From NCBI RefSeq assembly GCF_052324685.1, contig NC_135212.1:8990778-9054777 (forward strand): 64,000 nt of DNA, given 5' to 3'. Source of the stretch: Brachyhypopomus gauderio. Its lineage: Eukaryota > Chordata > Actinopteri > Gymnotiformes > Hypopomidae. Shown here in pieces: positions 26,492-37,814 of the stretch. The notes below the pieces were generated by a model. The model did no database searches, was not told where the DNA came from, and was given only the letters and a program-made list of their open reading frames with translations. Numbering within the stretch: position 1 is the stretch's first letter; every line of letters begins with the position of its first letter. The translations under genes and the position numbers were made by a program.

Positions 26492-29328
26492 TCAGTGTAT
26501 ACTCTTGTTGAGGTACTGCACAAACATGTTGGCTATTTGTTCAATATTCTCTGTAGGATGCATCTTGGTGTAACTGATGAACTGTCGTCGTAACTTCCTC
26601 AGTTCAGCCATGTTAAGACTTCTAGTGAGTTCAATGTATTGCAAAAGTTGAGGAAATTATGCAGAATTCAAAAATGCCAATTAGTTTCAGAGGACAATAA
26701 AATAAATAAAAGCTTATTTAAATGACAATATAAAATTTCTTTATAGATACCCCCTTTTGTGATGTAAAACTTCGAGATATATGATCTTTAAAACAAATCC
26801 CTCTCTCTCTCTTTTCCCATATATACACACAATTTTTAAATTCTTTCTTATGATACTGAATACCAAGGAACCTAGAACAATGATAGGGTTAACTACCTAT
26901 AAAAAAAATGTATCAAGGTACATTAGTGATACACTATGATTCATTAAAACACATTATTATTTTTGTACAAAACTCAAAGCTGTAAAGAAGGGTCAACAAA
27001 CAACTAGTTTAAATTAATTTCTTTGAACTCCTATTTAAATATATATTTCTAAAGATGACCCCTAGTCCTTTGCCTACTGTAATTGCCGGCTAAATATGTA
27101 TGGTGGCAACTAAACTGAAAGTCCATCAAACGTCCTTTGATGGCCAAATATTTACTCCAGGCAGCCAGTCATGCTTGTCATTACATCACAGCTTCAGCTG
27201 ACTTTAAAGGTGTGCTATATGGTAGCAAATAAGTAATTTGCTTCCATTGCTGTAGCAAAGAAGGCAAACTTCACATGGTAAATGTCATGTCTGAATAATT
27301 AAGGTGGGTTTAGCATGATGTACTGACTAACCAGGGCATCTGTGGAGCAATGAGTTGAATAAGCACACCTGTAGCATTTCTGCAGGTGTGGGAAGAGCCA
27401 GGCCAATGCACACAACGGTTTTGTCCTTCAGAATTAGCATTCACAATGTGCATTCTGAGGAAGCCGGGAGGCAGAGCCAAAAGGATATCTTTTCTGTAGC
27501 TCCTGGAACAACAATGGTATCTCCAGGGACACTAGTCTTCTGTGAGTCAAGAACAGCCTAGGAGATTAACGCAAATTGAAGACTTACTGAAGACACTTGT
27601 AAGCTAAAGAGGCAAAAACTAATAAAAGCATAAAAACACATCTACAGGTACCAAAACCAGACGAAATGGCAAAAAGGAAACACATTACCATTAAGACATC
27701 CTGGGTAACTTTGTCCAGCTCATATAAAAAGTTAGCTGATGACAGTGGTTGCTACAAAACATAAGGAAATGAAGAAATACATTTATCTTATTCCCTTCTC
27801 CTTTTTTTCAACAGACATATAGATAACAAAACGTATATATTAAGAAGAATGTAATGAAGGACTCTCTTACACTTTGTGTGGACTGGTTAGGTGGCGGTGC
27901 TTTTCGTCTGAAAAGAGCATCAGAGATTGCTTCAAATGGAAGTGCGTCCTCTTTCTGAATAGTAAAAAGTGGACTGTCCCACCTATTTCTTGAATCCGGT
28001 GCTTCAAATCTCAAAATAAGGCCATCCAGTCTAAAACATTAACAGAACCAAATGAAGTGAACTACTGAATTACAGAGAAGAAAATGAGTACAAAGACAAT
28101 TTAATAGCTGTAATCACTCCTGGATCCAATCATTTTAAAGTGACTATATTTTATAAATATATTTTCATTACATAAATATTATTTTAAAAACTTTAAATAT
28201 AAAAATAATTACTGCCTAAGCTTTAACAAGTAAAACGATCAATCTGCATTTAATACCTTATCTAAGCAGAGTGTTTTAAATTTCAATGTGGTAGGTACGT
28301 GCAGAGGATATCATAAAAGACAAATTCATGCTTACATTTCCTGGGAATACTGACAATCTTCTCTCTCTTTATTCCACTCTGAACTTTGCTCAGTTGATGT
28401 CAAACAGTAGACCTAAATGATTAGCAACATACATACATGTACACAATAAAAAAGTAAATGATAAATAAATAATCAATACATCGCTTGATGACTGATGTGT
28501 TTTATATCCAAACTACGTACCAAACAGTGTGGAGTTTGTACATGTTTAATGAGACAAAACAGTTCATATCTGTAACCTGAAAATAACAAAAAATACACTT
28601 ATTTAAATAAATAAATAAATAAATAAAAACGGTTATATTATCCAAGTGATATTTACTAACATTTACCTTTGATATAATTTAGGGAGTCGAGAATTACAAT
28701 GTCATCTTTGCTGAGTTTCCTGTTTTCAGAGACACAGGACTTAAATACTTGGACCACAACTGAAACGTTTATATTCATGTACCTCATGCTTGATGACATA
28801 ACTCCTCACCTCTCAACTTCAGATCGCAGGGCAGCTCGCAGGTTCTTTTCACTCTGTGAATCTGTATCGGAACACGTTTCAAATTAACGTTAGAACAACG
28901 AAGTCTCGGTGCCACACTTTTAGACTACACCGGAGCTACAAGCCATATGCATAATGTGTCCTTAACGTATCATATACAACATCACTGTGTTGTTAGATAC
29001 AAGTAAACATGCTGGATTGGTAGGGTACCTACATAACCTACCGCATGTGCCCATAATACACTGAATCAAACCAGTTAAACCTTTGTAGTGAAATATTTTC
29101 ACATTTAGATGTATTGGTACACTTAGAAGCCTCCAACCTCGCCCGTTTAGACAGCTGGCTTTGCTGCAGTATCTCACCTGCATACACAGTGTTTTTATCA
29201 GTTCCCATCACTTCATCTCCAATTATGTGAACTTTCCTCTCTTTGTTTTTTGTGAAGAAATCTTTTAATTCGTGCGCTCGTCGGCTTTTGCCGCTGCAAG
29301 GATACCCACATAATACGATCAAGGGCAT
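26492..29328 (-). CDS. kti12: KTI12 homologue (Elongator-associated P-loop protein)
   Basis: KTI12 supports Elongator-dependent modification of tRNA wobble uridines and binds tRNA/ATP. Nine exons: 29178-29328, 28810-28861, 28667-28719, 28521-28576, 28336-28412, 27871-28030, 27689-27751, 27445-27557 and 26492-26621, about 284 residues. The start is chosen at MPLIVLCGYPCSGKSRR, as in human KTI12, not the upstream in-frame Met. The P-loop GYPCSGKS is intact, followed by IVILDSLNYIKG and RYELFC. Then come LRFEAPDSRNRWDSPLF and APPPNQSTQS. The end is SLNMAELRKLRRQFISYTKM and QIANMFVQYLNKSIH. The junction between the last two exons is unusual. The expected TR before SLNM is replaced by an extra segment (WLCLPASSECTL) when the only in-phase donor (GTGAAT at 27444) and acceptor (CACTAG at 26622) are used. 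From memory, human KTI12 is intronless; this gene is not. Confidence 0.9.
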
Positions 29329-29339
29329 ATTGTGCAAAT

Positions 29340-30620
29340 ATCTTCAGATGTAGTCAACGTGCTTGTCACACAAATCGCACGCGCCCATGCTCCCGTGTAC
29401 TTTGGTGACGCTGACCGGAAATCAGGGAGAATATATGTTTGCGTAATCATATGACACGGAAGTAATTACTTGCGTTTCTTCCCTGAACTGGGTAGTTACT
29501 TCGACCACTAGGGGCGCTCGCGTACATCGTGAGTTCTAGTGACAACTAAAGTACAACAAATAGCATTTTTAAATCTGTTAATTTCTTATTTTTTTATGCG
29601 AAAGTGAAATGTAGAAAATATACACACACCATGAGCTGATTTATTTAACCCAAATTGTGAATTTCTGTAGATAGAAAGGTGTAACCTATATGTGTCTCCA
29701 AAAATAATGTAAATGCTAACAGTTAGATCATAATAAATGCTTTAATGGTGGAGTGTCCACTGGTATGTGTTTAATTACTTAGATTGTTTAGCACAATTTC
29801 ACCATATTATTTCCCCTGATCGCCCCGTGGATTTATCTCATTACGTTTCTTTTATCATATTATATTGAATGTTTATTGTATTCGTGTTTATTTGGAGAAA
29901 AAGTCCTAAGCCTTCCATGAAGCGTTTGTCCTAAATAAGATGTGATTTCAGTTTATTATCTCCCATGTATATGTTATCCATTTTTTATCAGTAGATTAGG
30001 CCTAGTATTTTGATGTAGTGATCTATGATTGCAAGATCTGTTGCATGATCTGGCCCAAGTGGGTATGAAGGACCATTTTAAACACGTAAATTCAAGGAGT
30101 CAAAAATTCATGCCTCTTCATATAGACTGCAACGATGATTTCTTCACAATGGAACATTACATTGTATGTAAGGTGATTTTAGCTATTTTAATACTTTTTC
30201 ATGACATTTGTAAAATAGGCGAATTGTAACTGCATATGCAAATATGGGCATCACGTTTTCAGTGAATTAGCAAAAATATGGACATTTTTTTGGCATCCTT
30301 TAATATTTTCTATGTTAAATCAAAATGTACCACACGCTAACATCAAATTACGTTTTGCTGATATTATGGCAAGTGCATCACTATTTTTTTCGACGAATGT
30401 TTAGGCTGATGATGTTTTAATGCGTTATCACAAACGTCCAGGTACACTAACGTTTCCTTTCAGCAGTGCAGCTTTTCAAAAGTGTCCCTACAAAGTCTTT
30501 ATCCTGAAAGACAAAGCGAAAAACAATGACATGTATTGCTGAAATATTTTATGGTCAGAATATTGATCAAGTCCATTTTAAACCAAAGCTTTGACTACAT
30601 TCAGATAAAGTGGAGAATGA
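29340..30620. other. Intergenic, no gene seen
   Basis: AT-rich, about 1.3 kb between the kti12 start and the nmb stop codon. 29380-29520 is less AT-rich and probably contains the kti12 promoter. No coding exon or RNA gene was recognised. Confidence 0.55.
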
Positions 30621-30626
30621 AGCTGT

Positions 30627-31358
30627 TTAAATCACCAGCTCCGAGGAATCGTGCCTGTCCCGTGAACCGCTCTGGGCTTGCAGGGCCACTTTTAACACTT
30701 TTTGTGCGATCACTTGCTCCAAATTGCTCCGAGTTACTTTCGTCGGTGTATGATGCTTCATTTTTGATTCAAAGGAAGGCTGGTCATCCAGAACCTGGCT
30801 ATCCGAAACACTCTTCTTACCCATGAAATGTCCTAGAAAAGGGAGAAAAATAAACAATAATAAATTAATCATAATTAATAATAAATAAATATAAATAAAT
30901 GAATAATAAAAATGTATATATATTATATATATACAACTTTGTATTGTAAAAAAAATGAATAAAAATATTGAATAAAAAATATAGAAAAAACATTGTAATC
31001 CAGTAAGGGATTACTGGAGTGAAGGTACACCATACACAGGAATTATCCTACTACATGCGTTACAGATCGCAAGAATTTTTAAACGACTTGCAAATAATTT
31101 ACTTTAGTTACGGTTGCTTTACATAATGCTGCTGGAAAATCTAGTCATACCAGCAGAGAGATGAAAGTATTACATGTTAGAAAACCTACCTGTTGCCCAA
31201 AGATTCCCTCGTGGATTTACTTTGAATTTTGAAACTTTGTTTCTTAGTTCAATTAAATCAAGACTGGCCGATGTACTTATAGGCATGTATGACAGCATTG
31301 CTAAATAGGTCAGCAAAAGTCCATATTTGCAGATTCTGCCAAAAGATGTTATGGCCAT
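30627..31358 (-). CDS. nmb: Neuromedin B precursor
   Basis: Bombesin-family neuropeptide precursor, 124 residues, two exons seen: 31190-31358 and 30627-30832. I start at the ATG giving MAITSFGRICKYGLLLTYLA, because the longer open frame upstream begins with TTG. Residues 1-32 form a signal peptide (hydrophobic LLLTYLAMLSYM). The mature decapeptide GNLWATGHFM is residues 51-60, preceded by Arg50 and followed by Gly61 (amide donor) and Lys62-Lys63 (cleavage site). This is the diagnostic NMB layout: WATGHFM, not the WAVGHLM of GRP. The intron cuts the peptide itself between WATG and HFM. The remainder is a non-conserved C-terminal extension. It acts on NMBR in brain and gut (family knowledge). 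It is adjacent to sec11a, as in mammals. Confidence 0.95.
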
Positions 31359-31467
31359 CTCAAGCTTGGTTGCAGGTTGACGGCAAAGTGACAAGAAACA
31401 CGACGCAGGACGTGTTTTCTTCTAGTACCTTACGAGCATAATTTCATTCCAAGAACGAGCCAGTCGG

Positions 31468-31475
31468 TTTTTATA
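31468..31475 (-). promoter_or_regulatory. Candidate TATA box of nmb
   Basis: TATAAAAA on the minus strand about 110 bases upstream of the nmb start codon, placed well for a short 5' UTR. A half-CRE-like TGACCTCA lies another 35-40 bases upstream. Confidence 0.5.
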
Positions 31476-31479
31476 CGAC

Positions 31480-32440
31480 CACAGAAGGGGGGCATCATTT
31501 GTGCGCTGAGGTCACGGTTCTGCTGTTTTTTGCGCACGAAGTTAGCTGAGCTATTTAAAGTCGGTTTCAGAGGAGATGTAACGACCATGGTCCGCCTGCA
31601 AATGCATATTACACTAATATGAAGTTGAGGTCCTTAACATAATTTGTCATCACAAAGGAAGGTCATTAGAAACATTAAGCAAAACTAACATCAGTGATTG
31701 GAGAATAATCTGTTAAGTCTTCTTAAATCTATTATAATTCTTATAACTCTTTAATGACATCTGAAGAACACTTCTAACCCAGTGATGTGAGTTGTAATAA
31801 TTTATATTGTTCTAAAAATGAGTGAAAACTGTAAGGCATCCTTAATGACGTGGGATAAGTTAGCATGTGCTGCAGCCTTCCTAAGGCATTATTTGACATG
31901 CTATTGAAAACTACACATTCATCTACATCAATGTGTTCCACTAAGCTCGGTGGCAGGATGAACCTTTGCAGTCACTTGCGTTTTGTAGATAAAGCCGTTT
32001 TCATCCTAAGGAAATTGCGTAATTTGCTCCCGTTGCTCAAAGGGTACCCTTACTAGGCAGTGATGAGAAGCAGGTATACTTATCATCAATGGCAACACCT
32101 GCTCCTCCTTGCACAAAGCCCATCAAAGAAGGTACGGCGGGGGTGGGGGGGCAGGTGGGAGAGAAACGGATGGAACAGTCCATGCTGCCCCACGCTGAAC
32201 TTAGAACACCATTATGATGAAAGTAGATGTTTCAGTGGACTGAGAATCGAGCATGAGCAGGGTACTAACCTGCAGCACACCTAGTGTGACAGTAATACTA
32301 ATGATCCTATACTATACCTAGTCTATATCCAATGTTCTGTGCACAGCGTCATTTACCTTTTAAGTTTTGATGTGATGGCAGCAGAAGAATGTGATATTCA
32401 TTACAAGGAAAGGACAGGAAAACCAAATTGTTTGGTTCAC
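31480..32440. other. Intergenic between nmb and sec11a
   Basis: No coding exon recognised. The proximal part next to 31480 presumably holds nmb regulatory sequence. Confidence 0.5.
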
Positions 32441-32444
32441 ATTT

Positions 32445-32450
32445 TTTATT
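32445..32450 (-). terminator. Candidate polyadenylation signal of sec11a
   Basis: AATAAA on the minus strand about 320 bases after the sec11a stop codon. Confidence 0.45.
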
Positions 32451-32769
32451 CAATACAAAATTCTTAGTTTTAGAAACAGGTGTGAGGCATCTGAATGGAT
32501 GATGTAGGTACATCAACAAGACAGAAAGGTAGATAAGGACGATAACAAAATCTGTTTTGGTATGGTACTGTAACTTTACCAAATACAAATACCAATGATG
32601 CTATTTTTAACTTATTTTAAATCTAGATTGTTGGAATTTTCCAGAATAAAAATAGTTTTTACCTGTTTAAACAAGTGCACAATTTCCACAAGCAAATTTA
32701 ACACACTAGAAAAACCCCGAAGGGTTTCACTCAGTGGTTGGTCTTCATCACGTTGTCATAGGCGTAGGT

Positions 32770-35001
32770 TTACTCTCTATGTACCAAAACAAAGAGTCCC
32801 AGCATACACAGAACAGCATACTGTGTAAAAATAAACCAAAGGTTAGATTACACATAAAACATCAAAAGATACTTAATGACAACTTGTTATTCATCATCAT
32901 TGTGTGTGTGTGTGTGAGAGAGACAGAGAGAGAGAGCCTACCTTAAACTTAGGGTAGTCATTCATTAGAATTGTTACTATTCCAATGTAAGGCACAAACC
33001 TACAGAAATAATATAAACAATAATATACTGTGAATGCAAGTATTTTAATTCATTAAAATGTTAGAAGTTGTTCTACAGTGACAATCTGATATGGAGCCAA
33101 AGAAACAGACAGTGGACGCTGAACAGTGAGCAGGCTTGTTCTGAGCGGGGGACCTACCCTCTGGCACGACCCACCACATCCTTCTTCTCCAACCAGTGCT
33201 GTCCCCTCTTGTACAGGCCTCTGTCGTCCACAGAGTTGTTATCACCTTTTGTCAAGAACTTGATATCCCCATTTTCTCTATAATGAAGGATAAGGCAATC
33301 AAAATGAAACGCATACATGGATGAAATATCAATTTTAAATATTAGTTACATAAAATTATTAGTTACATTAAGTGTGAATTTAATTCTGCTAAAACCAGAT
33401 ACTTTTTATTAAATCACAACACAATTAGTTTGCAAAAATAATGTTGGGCAAAAGAGTCAAACAAGGTTGGTAAAGGAAGAGATACTTAATGCAGACAGAA
33501 AGGAACAGTTGCAGATGGGGTTCCCAAGAGTGATGGGGTGCCCAAGAGTGATGGGGTGCCCAAGAGTGATGGGGTGCCCAAGAGTGATGGGGTGCCCAAG
33601 AGTGATGGGGTGCCCAAGAGTGATGGGGTGCCCAAGAGTGATGGGGTGCCCAAGTCATGACACAGAATTATTTGCAGCCCTCAGTGGGCAATATGGTTTT
33701 AGAGACCACAAACTGACCATATCAGAAAGAAAGTACAGAATCAAACAACACAGATTTCGATGGTTATTTTAACATTATCCTTATCAGAAATTAGAATAAG
33801 GAATGTTTTGGCATAAATAAGTAAATATTCGTTTTCCCCTCTTAATCAGATTCCACAAATATGAATATGAAACTCAGTATTCACATATTTCTGAATGCAT
33901 GTATGGATGGACTATACTAGACAGAAAATCCATGGATACGTTCAACCCGACTTCAACATGTCAGGCTGATCGATGGCCTCGAACACTGTTATATGACTCA
34001 ACTTACTTTTCATGTATTTTGAGCACTCTGTGCACAATGGGTATCTCTCTCCCCTCGATCCTGAACACCACAATCTCTCCCACTCTTATTGGATCTTCTA
34101 CCCGGTTTGTGAGAAAAAGGAGGTCTCCTCTGTGAAACGCTGGCTCCATGCTCCCACTGAATTGCAACAAATACACGAATTAAAAAGGAACCTTGCATCC
34201 CTACTCTTGCTCTATTTGAGGCAACTTTTAAGTCCCCCCATTACAACTTCCTGTGTACTATACTTTTTTCTACTAAGTACATGTACAGAATTAGGTTAGC
34301 TACCACAACAGGGCGACTATGCAGCAATGCACAGTATGTTTAGGAAGGAATGAAAAAATATATATATATCCTTACCTGAGAACAACAACGATTGGGCTTT
34401 CACTTCCAGTCGCAACCATCAGACCTTTCCATATCATCAAGGCCGAGGACACGATCATCCCAAAATTGAGCACTTGGTAGTACAGCTGAGAGGCGTACGA
34501 AACGAGCATCAGTATCACTCTTGAGGACATGTCTAGATGTTAAACGCATGGCCTGCAGCACAAATATCGTAGCAAGCACACAACGAACAGCCAGCAGTTA
34601 TATCCGGCTGATATAAATGAAGCTTGTTGTTATATCTGAAGCTTGTTGTAAAGTTAAGGGAGGCTGTGTGAAGGATTTAACTCAAACGCAGCCAAGACTC
34701 ATGCAGACTGCACCGCAGCGGGACAGCTAGCCAACTTGTTAACGATACTGAGATTTGTGACTCGTTTTTTTGCAAATTTTAACCGCTAATTTTTAAGCCG
34801 ATACCGTAAATACCGCGACTGCTTATGTGATGCACTTTAGATCAGAGCAGACACATGCGAAGCGAGTAAAACTGAAGCGGTGAAGCGCTGAGCTGACGTG
34901 TTCTAACACCACCATGCTAGGAGGACTGCGAGGAAGCGGCGCATACGCACCTGACGCTTGTTCATTCGCCGGACATCATCAAGAAAGTCTAAGGATATCA
35001 T
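32770..35001 (-). CDS. sec11a: SEC11A, signal peptidase catalytic subunit (complete)
   Basis: Catalytic serine protease of the ER signal peptidase complex, which removes signal peptides during translocation. Six exons: 34951-35001, 34376-34485, 34007-34156, 33158-33277, 32942-32999 and 32770-32820. They give 179 residues, the length I recall for human SEC11A. It begins [17 protein letters not shown], then [20 protein letters not shown], a single transmembrane helix. The Ser-His-Asp triad is present: Ser56 in SGSMEP, His96 in IVHRV and Asp122 in NNSVDDRG. The C-terminus is [19 protein letters not shown] then LFVLVHRE. The start is fixed by the separate first exon; an in-frame ATG just 5' of exon 2 is intronic. 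Intron 3 contains an 18-bp minisatellite, and a long TA repeat lies about 235 bp upstream of the start. Confidence 0.97.
33515..33654. repeat. 18-bp minisatellite in sec11a intron 3
   Basis: About seven and a half perfect or near-perfect copies of GTGCCCAAGAGTGATGGG. The copies are almost identical, indicating recent expansion or homogenisation. Confidence 0.95.
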
Positions 35002-35232
35002 TTTGTCACGTTTGAGCAGTGTGCAGGTTCAGATATTTACAATTTGTCGGATAAAGTGGGGGGGGGGGGGAAAGCCGTATTTATTCAACGCTGTTTTCAA
35101 AGAGTACCCGGCAACTTCCTGTTCTGCAGCATCCGGAGGAACCCACGACGGAAAACAGAAAACCATAAAGTAAAAGTATGCAGACATCTACGCGGGAACA
35201 GCGTTTTGTACATCATACATAGAGCTCCTAAA

Positions 35233-35459
<227 letters not shown>

Positions 35460-35578
35460 TGGCTTGCTCATTAGGGATTTGGACCCATAGTAGTGTTAAC
35501 CTTGTAAATCCTGTAAAGCGCTTTGTGACAACATGTGTTGTGAAAAGCGCTATACAAATATATTTGATTTGATATATA
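35460..35578 (+). repeat. LINE/SINE 3'-tail repeat, second copy
   Basis: Shares GGCTTGCTCATTAGGG, GCGCTTTGTGACAACATGTG and AAAAGCGCTATACAAATATA with the repeat at 14.69-14.99 kb, and ends in a TTTGATTTGA tail. Truncated at its 5' end. Confidence 0.7.
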
Positions 35579-35579
35579 C

Positions 35580-35591
35580 ATGTATATATAA

Positions 35592-35628
<37 letters not shown>

Positions 35629-36503
35629 GTATATACATATACATCAGTTGGCACTAAGGCTGAGAATGCAGATGTCATCCACAGCACCAAGACACGGTAG
35701 CAAATGGCTCGAGAGACTGCAGACATGAGTAGCTCCTGAGTGAGTGGCAGCAGGGCGAAAACTGTGTTGGTGGTGCATCAAATGGGGATACTTTAGCCAT
35801 TACCAAAAACTGGAGCTGGTAAAAAACAGGCATGGCGTAAAAACAACACTCAACACCAACACTATGGTCACCTGCCTGGATCTTGTTCTAGGCTATCAAG
35901 TCAGCAAGCCCCTCTTAAATTAGGCACCAGTGTTAAAGGAAGCGGAGCAAAAAGGTGACCCATTTATCCCGACCCACTCTGCCCTCCACGTTGATCCTTT
36001 GTCGACTTGTCTCATGCAGTTCAAAGAGCCAGAAGCCCATGTTACAAAATTGATGCTTGCACAGTAATGTGCTACCGAAGAGTTTGTGTGTCATACACAC
36101 CTAGAGGAGAGAGGAGGTGGCTGAGATGAATGCTGTCAATCCAGGATGAGGAGCTCTCTTGGGTGCATTTATGGCTCCAATTGGGCCAACACACAGAAAT
36201 GTAGCACCATGCTGGCACACAACTAAGACACTTTGTAATGGCTAGGACAGCTTCCAGATGTACAGAGGACTTTTATTATGCTGGTACAGCTGCTGTCTGT
36301 GTGTGGCAGTTACCAGTGCCATGCTTTCTGAGGAATGACTGTGCAGCGCATTGACCGATCAGTATAGAAAAACCACTGAAGAGCATCAGGGATTCTATTG
36401 GCCATCGCTCATAGTGATTTATCCAAAAAAGGGCACATGCTTCAGTCAATCTGTTAATTCACTCCCATGCCAAAGGTTGCCCCTTTTCATACGCAAACGC
36501 GCA

Positions 36504-36568
<65 letters not shown>

Positions 36569-37800
36569 GGAATACTTTGACTGGGATGTTTCAAGAAAAT
36601 AGTAAAATTTTATCACACTGGCAGCAGATAATTTTAATTAGATGCATTAATCAGTAAATCAAATAAATGACAAACTATGATAATCTGAAAATAACGTTTA
36701 TGAAGACCCAAAACAACATTAAACATATGTTGAACTTATGCTGTTTCACAAGTGTGATTTTTTTAGATCTGATGACCAGTTTTTAACAAGTCCATTACTT
36801 CGTATATGCATTTACAAAAGTGCTAATTCTGATTGTAAGAATGGCTCATTAAATATAAATGCTAGTGAAACTAGTAAATGGAATGAGTATTAAAATATAT
36901 ATCCTCTGAGTGCAGATACCTGGGTTTACGTGAATACCTTTCTGAAGCACATAATGTGATCTCCAATAGTAATAATACTGATTTCCAGTAGCAACACTGT
37001 CAAATATCCAGTCCCTCAGTGAAAGACACTTACTGCAACCTGAAAAAAAATCTTCTCACCAAATATGTCCTTTGTTCAGAAGCAGCATTGGATATAGAAC
37101 CATAAGCACCACCTGGGATTCGTTCTATGGCTGTTAAAAGGTACTCACTTCCTTTGTGAATTGCCCTGATGACATATTTGGTGACCCTTTAAACGGTCAA
37201 AGTGCTGCCTGACTGTCCAGCATATCATTTGAACAGAACACTAAACACAACATTTCATCTGGACGAGCCAGTGGTGTAATGTACCAAAAATACATTTGAT
37301 AGATATGATAGATATGTAGACTGTACCAAAGCACATACATTTTGCTTCACAGTGAAACAAAATTACACTGCTATAATGAATTTAAGGTAAAACAAAAATA
37401 AATTATGATTATCCACACACATAAGAGGACCATATAAAGAGGTAAAGAGATGTGGGTGGTGGGATGACAGGATTAATTGCGTTAACAGAGTTGCATTATT
37501 TGATTAATATGATGCAATGGAATTTTTAATTTGCTTAAGATTTCCATAGTCCATTAACTTGAGATAAATAAGTATTTCACTGTAAGGCAACCTGTTTTGA
37601 TATCACATTTGTCTGCTGCATACACTGTACTGTCAGCAAGCATATCCAGCTGCTACTTGCTCTGAAAAGTATAGCAGCCCTTCACTGAAGGTGTCCATTA
37701 ATCAGACCTGTCCTTCCTCCGAGGAACGTACACTTCCTGGTGCCTGAACTCCCATGCCAGAATGCAGAGCGCTATCCAAGCTCTCAAGAGCCAAAGTCTC
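35580..37800. other. Intergenic, microsatellites only
   Basis: 35590-35645 is TG/TA microsatellite and 36507-36565 is (CA)n. 35645-36330 is less AT-rich, with no recognisable protein or repeat family; it may be an old element. The part nearest 37815 is presumably znf592 3' UTR. Confidence 0.55.
36507..36565. repeat. (CA)n microsatellite
   Basis: About 29 uninterrupted CA dinucleotides. Confidence 0.97.
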
Positions 37801-37814
37801 ACAGCACGTCTCAG

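Noticed and set aside
31359-31394. Longer N-terminus for neuromedin B
   Set aside because: The extended frame begins with TTG. The ATG at 31358 gives a normal signal peptide and a TATA box at a sensible distance.
33425-33772. Open frames made of repeated MGCPRV or HHSWAP
   Set aside because: Product of the 18-bp minisatellite in a sec11a intron; not a gene.
34486-34531. In-frame ATG giving sec11a a different N-terminus (MSSRVILM)
   Set aside because: It lies before a good acceptor (CTCTCAG). The separate exon at 34951-35001 encodes the conserved [18 protein letters not shown]-terminus.
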